Source of the DNA: Haliclona indistincta
Taxonomy: Eukaryota; Porifera; Demospongiae; Haplosclerida; Chalinidae
NCBI GenBank assembly: GCA_964017065.1
Contig: OZ024784.1
Span: 866,382 to 930,381 of the forward strand
DNA length: 64,000 nucleotides
Reading direction: 5' to 3'
In this document: one piece after another, positions 46,832-58,300 of the stretch
Position numbering within the stretch: the stretch's first letter is position 1
How the letters are laid out: each line of letters starts with the position of its first letter
Notes under the pieces: generated by a model
The model's database searches: none
Seen by the model: the letters and a program-made list of their open reading frames with translations, nothing else
What the model was told of the DNA's origin: nothing
Translations under genes and position numbers: made by a program

Positions 46832-47743
46832 CTACCCAATATAATACCGTCACCACCAGCTTAACCCGACAATATGTAACCCTCCTATACTGTAATTTAT
46901 TTATTAGTAATAATATTATTATATCTGAGTTATTCAAGTATCACTTTCAAAGAAACTAATTTATTTGCAAAATAAAGTTCTCAACTTGAATCACTAATTG
47001 ATCTGTAATGCACAAAGGGCAGTTATAATTAGGAAGACATTAGAGAGAGATGTGGCACTGTTGACATTACTGATACACTAAGTGTCATAATTTAATAGTT
47101 ACCATAGCAACCGTTGATAGAAGTGGTGTGCTAGAAGCAACTAAGGAGTGGCCAGACTGCATGCAGCTGGCCTGCCAGTGATCATACAGATTAGCTTCTG
47201 AGAACAACAAAGTCACCCAAACCTGTACATCATATCAACTACTGATAACCATTGTATTTCTGCTAGCCCTTCTTCTGCACAATGAATTACCACCCAGCTG
47301 TCTAGCCAGTCAGACAATCAGGTGTCAGTAATAATTAGCAAGATTCAAGATAAATTCAGTAGGTTATTAGCAAGGTTCATGTAAAATGGCTCATTTACAT
47401 TTCCTCCATACTTGGAAATGTTGACACATGTCTTGAGATGCTGTGAGAAAATGTCACCTAACTTGTGGTGATGATGTGTGTGTTGATGTGGCTGTTTACG
47501 ACACAAGCTAGCTAGCTAGCTATGAGACTAGCTAGCTAGCACACATTACCAGCTCATTGCTGCAACTGATAAGCATCTGTTACTTTTATGTCAGTATATG
47601 CAGCAAATTAATTGCCATCGTTGCTCGTAACAGTTTAGTTTTTAAAACACAATCATATTGTACAAAGGTAAGAGTCATTTGTTCTACTGATGGGGCTCTT
47701 TGATGATGTTATAAGGCGGAGGTTGGGAGGTCATACAGGTGCA
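46832..47743. other. Intergenic stretch between TGF-beta and CFAP299 genes
   Basis: Contains the ligand 3' UTR with AATAAA at 46971-46976 and GCTAGCTAGCTA palindromes at 47509-47540. No exon seen. Confidence 0.6.
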
Positions 47744-50700
47744 CTATGCTTTCCGACGAGTAACATGGTCATAGAGCACCACCTGAGTATATCGAGTAGT
47801 GGATAGCTGAGTCCTTGTGGTGTTGTCTCCAGGACTGGGTGCCTGAGGGAGGAGAACAGATGTGTAACACCATACAAAAGCCACCACAGGAATGAACAAC
47901 TGTGTGGCAAAGTACAGCCAAGTGAGCTCAATGCACACACACCATGTGACCTCTATTCACACCATTACATCACTACATAATTAGTATTGGAACAGATAAC
48001 CATCGAGTACAACAGACATCACTGATGTTTTAAGATTGTTTAACACAGCGACAAACTATTAAACAACAATAGCACCTTGCAGTTTCACACTGTAAACAGG
48101 ACAATCCGTCTGGCTTCAGACACTGCTATTGTCAATAAGTATACTCTAATGAGATCGCTATGCAGCATATCATAGTAACTGTATACTCCAATGTCCAACC
48201 AGTGTCTTATCAGTGGCACACTGCACTCACTCAACTATGCAGCATATCATAGTAACTGCATAGCCCAATGTCTAACCAGTGTCTTATCAGTGGCACACTG
48301 CACTCACTCAACTATGCAGCATATCATAGTAACTGCATAGCCCAATGTCCAACCAGTGTCTTATCAGTGGCACACTGCACTAACTCAACCATGCTGCATA
48401 GCATAGTAACTGCATAGCCCAATGTCCAACCAGTGTCTTATCAGTGGCACACTGCACTAACTCAACCATGCTGCATAGCATAGTAACTGCATAGCCCAAT
48501 GTCTAACCAGTGTCTTATCAGTGGCATGCTGCACTAACTCAACCATGCTGCATAGCATAGTAACTGCATAGCCCAATGTCCAACCAGTGTCTTATCAGTG
48601 GCACACTGCACTAACTCAACCATGCTGCATAGCATAGTAACTGCATAGCCCAATGTCCAACCAGTGTCTTATCAGTGGCATGCTGCACTAACTCAACCAT
48701 GCTGCATAGCATAGTAACTGCATAGCCCAATGTCCAACCAGTGTCTTATCAGTGGCACACTGCACTAACTCAACCATGCTGCATATTATAGTGTCTGAAA
48801 AGCCTAATGTATACTATTACACATTGAGTGTCTTATCAGTGGCACACACTGTGCTCTGCATAGCATAGTAACCATTATAGCCCAATGTATAGTAGAGTGG
48901 GAACAAACTCTTTGAAGGACTAAGACAATTTAACCGTTTCAATTAAAAGTATTGATAGCAACACAGGCTAACTGGTGTGTCCTGACATCACACAGAGTGC
49001 AGCATAAGAGTAGATTTGTGTGTGTAAAGTGCAGTGTAAAAGTATATCATTATAGTGAGTGTGTGGGATGTTCTGGCTCTCAATAACTTACCTGTGGATC
49101 AACATTGATGATTTTACGATCTCTCTTGTTCTTGAACAACAAACCACTAACAGGATCAGCAATAACCTGCAGCAATGCAATAATGAAGACAATCACATCA
49201 AAGGGTTTGTTGCGTCTTGCTCTAGTCATCGCAATAATCACGTTAAGTTGTAACGAATTAGCTGTTGCGACAAGCTGAGATCAAACCAAAGAGAAATAAG
49301 GTTATCTAGCGGGAAAATCACTAGGCAGGATTCAAGGACTAAACAATAATGACTAACAAGGCAAGGCAGGCTAGAGGGTCGATGTGACAAGACCGTGGGA
49401 GAGGTTGCACACCCACTTGTTTTTGGCTCTTTCGCTACGATTCTCACGCCACCATTCTATCTTGATTGATTTAAGTGCATTAGGGGTCGGAGGCCGTATT
49501 AACATAGAGTGAGCAACAAAGAGAGCAGAGTAGTGGCGTGAGCAATCAATGCGGTGGGGGTAGGAGGGCAGTGAAAACACAGAGCGGCGTTGTGTCGATG
49601 GTCAGGTAGGGGGAGTAGAGTAGAACTGTAATACGATAACAGGGGGAGTGCAGCAGGAGCACAACACCTCGTGATTTGCGACAGACAAACAACAGTGCCT
49701 TGGACAATGTCATCATTACAGACTGTCTTCATAACTAAATATAAACATGGAAAGGGCAATTCCCAAACCACAGGACTCTGGCTATTTACACATAGGAAAC
49801 TGTGGGTAGTCATTAGGAAGGGAAAACCCCATTACTTGAAGAGAGTAGCTCATTCTATTCTTAGCAACACTTTACTCTAACTAGCCCACCCACCCACTCA
49901 TTCACCCACTCACTCACTTCATAATTAGCTGAGCCGATCGATGTAGACACATTGGTCTCCCAGTTGTAAAAACTAAGATCTGTTTTACGAGGCAGCAACT
50001 TCTTGCGTCCTGAGAAGTAGCCATCAAACTCTTCAGTCTGTGAAGAAAAAGAGACCTGTGTTATTGTGGTGATTTAGAGTGTTAGAATTGACATGGCAAC
50101 ATGACCACACCATGAACACATCACGCACACATGTGAAGACCACGATGTGTTGTGATCCATTAGTCTGTGGTTAATCTGTCTCTACTGATCTCTTAGTGGT
50201 GTTGGTAACATGTGGTACACTACCACCTTTGTATTACACTAAAGCAATGATGTGGTAGCACCTTGAGGACATTGATGCAATCGTCATGATGGTAAAGCGT
50301 CAACAGAACCTTAGCAATGAAGAACTAGTCAAGCATGTTTGTTGATGCTCGTAGTAATGTTTGTGTACACACACGATAAGTAGAGGTGGTTCCGAGGGAA
50401 CCATCCCTCCAGATTAATGATTACTGCCTAACAATGAATTACCAATGCAAAACACTATTACCAACAACAGCATGTTTTGGCTCAACTTGACAAGGGTTTG
50501 GCTGAAAACAAATTATTAACAAATAACCGCCTCCCACTATCAGATTTCAGAATATCTAACATTCTTGACCAAACACATTATAAACACAATAGGATGCCTC
50601 ACAGCTGCATCGCGTGTGTACGATTGGTGATACGGCTTCGTAATGGCTAGAGGTACAATACATTGTGATCGCCCATTACACTATCTTATCAATGCTGTTC

Positions 50701-52137
50701 GGGGAAGCAAGAAGCCTGAGCAGGCTCAATATTTGGTCTTTCAAAACAAGCAATGCAACAAACCTGTATTAACAGTGGCTATAAATTACAGTGGAATCTT
50801 TGTAAATAGGGACAACGTTTAACCCTCCAAGTGCGGACAGCAATTCTAGCCTCTGTTTCTTGTGTGCATTTCACAAAACTTTGTAACCATTGCACGTACA
50901 ATCCAGTGCTGTGACCACTGTAAGGTATGTCAGGAGTTTAATTCAAATTTTATATCATGTATTGAGGCTCATAAGTACAGCATTAGAGTGGAGAATTCTG
51001 TTTGATTTCAGAGATACACTGCACAACTATTCGTTGCTACGATATTCACACAATAATTAGCGTTAATTGCATTCTTGCAGGGCTAGCAATCCTGGAAATA
51101 CTAGCAACTCCTTACATCACAGGACACTTTGTTCTACATGTGATGTTTGAACATCAGTAAACATACTATCGCTCACTGTCTGCTGAGATGCAAATTTCTA
51201 AATCAGTGTTTGTATGCTGCATTGGGTAAATTAAATCTTTTTTTATGTCAAGGGAGTATTCCCATGGTGCTTAGTGAAAACCACTAAGTCTTGTTCCTGG
51301 GGTTGTGCAACTTCTTTTGCAATTAGCAACAAAGCAGACTAACAATGATGGTTTGTGCACTGGTTGTGTGAGTGAGTGACACCTTTAGTCTGTGAGCATA
51401 GTCAATGTAGCCTGATATCTCCTGTCCACGGGAATTCTTGTCTCGGATGAAAATTATAGTCTGCAGTAGGATAATGGAGAATGCATTAATAGTATTTAGA
51501 CTTGAAACACACTATGTGTGTTACAATAATAATTACTAATCAAAACATGGTAATTTGGAAATGGACTCTAAACTTTGAAATATAATCAGGTTAATGGTGG
51601 ACATTAGTATGGTAAGACACTTACTGTCATCTTGCCACTCCTGTTGGACTCCTCACGTTGAGCCAGTGCTTCAAGGAACACAGATGACTGCAGGTCCTTA
51701 CCAATATGGGCCAGCTCCCTACATGGGCAGGGTACCTGCTCACGGTCAGCATGATCACACAATCACTCACTTCTTCTGTTCTCTTCTGGTCAGCTTGCTG
51801 GCTGCTGCTGCTGCCATCTTGCGAGCCTCAAACTCCTCTCGTTTAATAACCTATGAACCATAATACAATACCCTAATACATTATAATGTTCCTTACCTCT
51901 CCACTGCCTCTATAGCCCAGCTCAACCAGCTGCCTGGCCAGTTCCTCATCCTGCAAACATACAGTGGCTAGAATATGCTGCATATAGCTTAATAGCACTA
52001 ACCTCCAGGTAATACAAGTCAGTAGAGTTGATTTGAGAGTCTAGGTAGTGTTCATAGGTAGTGTATTCCGTTACTATGCAGTCCACAGCACTGGTACCCT
52101 CTTCCCCGGCAGCCATCTTGCCGGTCGTGGTTGCCAT
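47744..52137 (-). CDS. CFAP299: CFAP299 (C4orf22), cilia- and flagella-associated protein
   Basis: Minus-strand gene in about seven exons from ATG 52137 to TAG 47744. The protein tracks vertebrate CFAP299 segment by segment: [18 protein letters not shown] with [33 protein letters not shown]; the exon near 51700 ([24 protein letters not shown]); [59 protein letters not shown]; and the ending [26 protein letters not shown]. Human members are about 230 residues and are linked to cilia and spermatogenesis; the biochemical role is unknown. Introns are large for this window and one carries a 77-bp array. The start follows the first ATG in frame ([14 protein letters not shown]); MAAGEEG is an alternative. 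Confidence 0.93.
48140..48895. repeat. 77-bp tandem array in a CFAP299 intron
   Basis: About nine copies of a 77-bp unit containing CCAATGTCCAACCAGTGTC, TTATCAGTGGCACACTGCAC and CATAGTAACTGCATAGC. Outer copies are diverged and inner ones nearly identical, which suggests expansion from the middle. Confidence 0.95.
50787..50870. mobile_element. Decayed relative of the TACAGTGGA MITE
   Basis: Starts TACAGTGGAATCTTTG, with further similarity to the 8771-8927 element (GGACA, TGCGGACAGC). The right end is not recognisable. Confidence 0.35.
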
Positions 52138-52270
52138 AGCAATGTATCTACACATGCGCATATCACATGATTTAAACGCGGGAATATTCAAATAATTATT
52201 GCGCTAACAGCTGAAAACAAAACGTGTCTCTAGAAATCAATAGTCGTTTCACTAATGCTGTGTGGAGCTG

Positions 52271-55227
52271 TCACTTCTTTCTTCTGTGAGTAGATTTTGA
52301 TTTTCCACTGCTACCAGGCTGTGACTTGCCCCCACCACTGGTAGAATTGCTGCTGGTAGTGGTAACACTGCCCACTGGAGTGGGGCTATTATTAGGCTTA
52401 GAATCTCGGCACACTTTGACACATCGTCTGGGAAACCATCCTCGTAATCGGTGTCCTTTAGCTTGTTCAGCTGATATGGAAACAAGGTGAGCAGGAAACA
52501 GAATACATAATAACGTAACAGGCAGAGACAACACATGTCATGATACCTTCTGATAGTTCAATGTTTCCATAGACCCATTTCCTGTCAACAAGAATCCGAC
52601 AGCATTATAAGGAATGCTGATTTCACTAACCTCCTCCACCTAGTCACGATTGCAGTGTCTCCTTTACTCACGGCAATAATAGGCTCCATACAAGGAGCAG
52701 AGAGACACAGAAACACACCCATTGATAGAGCTGAGCAGCGTGTTCCACCAAACTGCTCTCTTATCTCACACTTTACCTGAGGTCAAAACAACCCAGTAAT
52801 TAACCTTTCCATCATAGCAACCCACATACCGCATGCTTACGCTTCTCCTTCTTTTGCTCAATTTGCTCAATCTAGATACAAAAGTCAACAACGGAGAGAG
52901 AGAGAGAGAGAGACTAAGATACAGAATTTTCAGAATGAGGTAAATACGCATACCAAAGGTCATAGGGTGCAGACCCCTTGACGCTGAAGGGGTATACTTT
53001 AGACGTTTTAAAAGGCAAATGCGTGATGCTTGTCTTTCTGTATTATGACAGTAAAGCAAAAAGTTGGTCAGATTCAAGAGCCGAGGGAAAGTCCCGGGGA
53101 ACCTCCCTTCAGCATCAAACAAACACTGGAGGGATTTCTACACTAAATCTCTTATCAAATTAAAGAATTGCTTACTGTGAATGTGTACTGGTCACTGCCT
53201 TTCCTGACATTCCATGTGAACCCATCTCCCTTGGAGCAACCGGATAGATTGATCACCTGTAGTACAGTATATCACACACACTTGAGCGCCAGGAATACTA
53301 ACCTCAGTGAAGTTATTCCACCAACCCATGTGATAAGGATAGACAAAGGAAGCTAGGTTTGTGTGGCGTCTACGCTGGTGAGCTTTATCAGTGATCCAGT
53401 CCTCGATCTGAGTGCTGTTCTTGAACACACTGCGCAGCTGCAAGAGAAACACACAAACAGCAATACTTAACTAACCACCATTGAGGTTAGTCAGTGGACA
53501 TTCCCAGTGCAACAGTAATTATGGGCGGTTGTGCCTTGCTGACATAACCAGTGTCATTGAAACTTGATCTGATGATTATTTGTACTTTGGTATGGCAGTC
53601 TTGGAATGAATCAAAACTAGGGCACTTTACTACCTAATATGACCAAAAACTAATGGATTTTGCAATGCCCAGTCAGTTCCAGAATCAAAACCATATGCGT
53701 ACTGCTACTAGGAAAAAAACAATCAATTTGTGATGACTAGCCAAACAAACAAGGCATTCACACATTCCTAATTTTGCAATACCCTGTGACAAATATCACC
53801 ATGGTACCAAATATGACCAAGATCGATCATTTTAGTCTTGGCTCATAGCTTGAAATACATTCTACTGGAAAAAGCAATGACTTTAATAAATTCCTTCCCA
53901 ACCATTCTCAGTAAACAAGAGCAAAGCATGATAGATGCTTTGACTATATTATGGCGCTGGGTGTTTTGGCTAGTCCTATCACAGCACCTGTCAAAGCTGT
54001 ATAGGTGTTGAAAGCAGACAATATTGAAACTGGGCGTGGATCACTAGCTGTGGGGCCATGGACCCCTGCCAGTGTACTTTAGCTTCCACAAACTAGGTGA
54101 ACTGTGTTTAACCCTGTAACACATACTTCACTACATTGTATGGTTACCTGAACAACCAGTAATATGAAGACTCCTAGTCCAGCTCCGAATGAGAATGCAA
54201 TACCCGATATAGCGATAAGTAGCCAAGCTGTGTTGATGGGCAGGAAACGGTGATGATAGAAACGCTGAAAGAGGAGACAGGAAATGAAGACTGGTTATAA
54301 AAATAATTATTAGTAAAGGGAGTTTGATAAAATAATTTATGATTGATGTCATGTTATGTGTAAGCCTTGAACATGCCATCACTAATAAAATTTTAAGGAG
54401 CATGTTACTGAGCCCAATAAATGATACAGGACTTGTGCAAGGTTAAGCAACAATACACGTAATAGTGAATATTAATTTTGGAGAATCATACAGCCTTCGC
54501 CACAGTCAAGTTAATGTTTTGGCTAATTATGACAGCCAAAACCTAGTTCATGTGTTATAATTATTTAAAATAACACCAAACTTAAATTTTGGGTCATTCG
54601 TCAAAATTATGACACGCCAACATTTATGGTAGACTTTATGATAGTGATGCTGCTCACATAGGTAAAGAGGTAGTATAAGAAGCAGGCGTTGATGATAATG
54701 GCATGCACACAACCGATCGTGAGAAAGAAGAGGAACTTGACAAACGAAGGATGGTTATGGTGACCAACGCATGCATTGATCCAGGGGCAGTGATGATCCA
54801 TCTTGAGCACACACCTGTAAGGACCAGAGAGTGACATACAGCTAGCTACTGTGTGTACCGGCCACATTGGCTGCAGTGGTGTGACCGAGGTGCCTTGTAA
54901 CCCTGACATTGGTCACAATACTGGAGATGCTCTTCTGCTGACTTCTTCTCCTGTGAGTGCACCATAGAATGAGCCCGCCCATGTCCGCCCACTCACCGGT
55001 CGCCATCCCTTTGGTACGAACCCAGGGCCGGTCATGGCACGGTAGTACTGATACAATATCCATGATGATTCTGCCCAAACCAACACGTAGTTGGGCAGCC
55101 TGAAGTACACCACGTTAGGCAAGCCCCAGAGCTGCAGAGAGCAGTAGTTTGCTGACACGATGACGATGCTGATGAGAGTGAGGGCGACTATAGGACCCCA
55201 GTGACACAACTGCCTCGCCAACCCCAT
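52271..55227 (-). CDS. ZDHHC6: Palmitoyltransferase ZDHHC6
   Basis: ER-resident S-acyltransferase with four helices, a DHHC cysteine-rich domain and an SH3-like C-terminal domain. From ATG 55227 it reads [12 protein letters not shown] and [17 protein letters not shown]. The DHHC core follows in [21 protein letters not shown] with SFVKFLFF. Downstream exons give [68 protein letters not shown] and [11 protein letters not shown], all matching ZDHHC6 in order. The tail is basic and ends THRRKK; human ZDHHC6 ends in KKNR. The frame extends upstream to a GTG only, so I use the ATG. The start is 113 bp from the start of the divergent EF-hand gene. Confidence 0.93.
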
Positions 55228-55340
55228 CTTGACGACCACACCTCTAGCCACACCCACTTATCGTCATGGTAACAAACCTTGACTAACGCTGGACGAGAAA
55301 GAGATGGTGAGATAGTACTGCACTAAGATACTGTAGCGAC

Positions 55341-58300
55341 ATGGCGTGTACGTTACTACAGGCAGCAACAGCTACCATCCACCACTGGCCTCACTCTGTG
55401 TCCTCACCGCCTGCATTATCAGCAGAGCGGGTAGAGTCCAGGCTGAAGGGACTGGCTTTGCTGAAGGGAGTCAGGGTGTCCGAGTTCTTCAAAGATTTCG
55501 ATCCGTTGCGGTCTGGAAAGATTACCAGTAAGTCCATCATCAGTACAGACTGTTGTTCATCTATTGGGTCCTGCAGAGGCTCAGTTCCGTCGCTGTCTCG
55601 ACCAGCACCTGGGACTGCCTATCAGTGACAATGACTACCTGTCGCTAGCAGGCAAGTATGAGAGCACAGGATCAGGAGATGCTGGGATTATGGTCGACTA
55701 TAGACAATTCTGTGAGACAATGGAGTCAAGTGAGTTCAACCCCTCCTCTCCGCACACTTCACTGCTGCTGTAGGCTTCAATCCTGACATCACTGACGGCA
55801 ACCCAGAACAGCAGATTGATGCATTTCACAAGTGAGCTGCCCCAAGTGTAGTTGAAATAATGATGAGACAAAACTTTTTGATTACAGAAGTGCCTACAAG
55901 GACAGGTCTAACATTGCTCCAGAGCTGTTACAGAGAACGAACGAGTTGTTACAGCAGTGTTCCGTGTACTACACAGTAAGGGTGCTGCTAGCTTGCAGGC
56001 TAAGTAATGGCTCCTCCCCACACTCCTTCAGTCTAGAGGAATCAACGTTAAGAGTTGCTATCAAGATTTTGATCGTCACAACAGAGGCTTCGTCACTCAG
56101 AGCCAAGTGAGTGACACCACTATACATGTATCTCCTCCTCACTCACTCACCTCACTCACTCACCTCACTCACCTCACTCACCTCACTCACTCACTCACTC
56201 ACTCATTCACTTGCTCACTCACCTCACTCATTCACTCACTCACTCACTCATTCACTCTCTTCTTCTTTCAGTTTCATCGCAGCTTCCCTGGTCCTCCAGA
56301 GGTCAGAGAGGCGGACATTGCCCTGCTGGCTGACCGCTATCGTGACCCCTCCAATGGTCTATACAACTACCTCACCTTTCATCATGATGTACGTCGGATG
56401 AGTCAGGACCAGAGTAGCACTGGCTCTAAACAACAATCTGGTCTTACATTACCTGTAAGTATGATCGAGAGAAGGGAGTCTACAATGTAGTAAATTATTG
56501 TGAAGTACAACCAAATTACTGTTTGAATGCACTGAGACCAGTGAAATAATATTTAAAATTATTATAATTATTATTAATGCCTTATTATTATGGAGATTGT
56601 GTATTAATTTTAGGAGAATAACGCAATGAAAAACAGATAAAAATAATACTTTTCATGAATTGAAACTGTAGAACATTAGTTTTCACTAATGTGTTCAGTC
56701 TCTGATCATTCTCCATCATGTGAATAAGGGCTGAAAACATTAGAGCAAACACCGTGCACATTTTACTGTTTTGCTGTAGAAATCTCCAGCTGACACCTTG
56801 GATGATGTGTTCAAGAGAATCAGGTACATAGCTAGAGAGCTAGGCATAGTGTGGTCATCACTGTGTTGTATAGAGATGTAGTGTACCGATACGGTATCAG
56901 AACTACTGAGTTCTTCAGAGACCATGACAAACTACGCAGTGGAATGATTACAGTGAATCAGGTAGCAGCAACCTGCCTAGCACACATCTGACCCGTTTTA
57001 TTTCTCTTCTATCTCTCTCCTAGTTTGTGTGTGGTTTGTCTTTGTGCGTTGGGCAGCGAGCTCAACTCTCCAGGGACGAAGTCGCCATGGTTACCAGACA
57101 CTATCAGACCAACGACGGCAGAGTCCGCTACAAGGAGTTCTGTGACATGATGGAGAACGGTGAGTGTGTGATAGTGGGAGAGTGACACTAGTGCATCACA
57201 ACCACACAGCATACAATGAGCCTGGTCTGGAGAAGCGTCCCACTGCTAATGTGATGAGACCTCTTCGCGGGCACTTGCACAAGGTGATCGAGTCTATTGT
57301 GCAATCCTCTATTACTATCTCTATCTCTGTCTCCTACAACAGTCTCTCAACAGTCTGTGTGATGAGGAGGAGGATCAGTTGGATCTGGTGCTGCAGCAGA
57401 TCAGACGAGAAGTGAAGAAGAGGCAGCTACTGCTCTATCCATACTTCAGAGACTTTGACCGAGTATGCATCAAACAGCACTCACATTCTCTGTAATCCTC
57501 TCCCACTAGGGGAAGGGATTCACTCGCGGCGTCACCAAACCACAGTTCGAACGAATCCTTCATTTTCTATCCATCAAAGTTACACCACAAGACCTAAAGG
57601 TGTGTAAAAGTGCATTGTCTATACTGATTTTGATGCATGCTCTTCTCTTTTCAGCTGATAGTGAACAAATTTTCTAACCCAGAGTCGGGTGACGTCAACT
57701 ATTCATCGTTCATACAAGCAGTAGATGAACATTATACTGGACAAGTGATGGAGCAGCCTCACTTACACACCACTAGGTAATACAGTGATACTCACTGACA
57801 GCACGATTGTCTCTCTCACTACAGCACACCATCACAAGCTCCGCCTACTCCAACGTCTGCATTGAGAGTAGATGTGGATGAATTGATGGAACGGATTCGT
57901 CAGTACGTGCTCACTAACAGAGTGAGAGTGTGTGAAAATTTTCAAGACTTTGACAATCTACACTGTGGATCTATTTCTGAGACGCGATTCAGACAAGTAC
58001 GCCATAGCCTATAGACAACAGCAGTAGTATCTCATTGCTGTTATACTGCAGGGCCTCAATGGATTGCATCAAACTACCATTACTGGTGACCAGTTCAAGG
58101 CTCTATGTCACCGCTATGCAGACCCTGATCATGCTAACCAGATACTGTGGAAAGAGTTCACGCACGATATTGATAGAGGTGCCATCTATGCTACACAGCT
58201 CACACTGTGATTCTTCAAAATTAATAGTGTTTGAGTGCTCAGCCGAATCCCCAGCTACACCCACCAAGTCTGTCTTACTACCAGTTGGTGCAGTTGATTT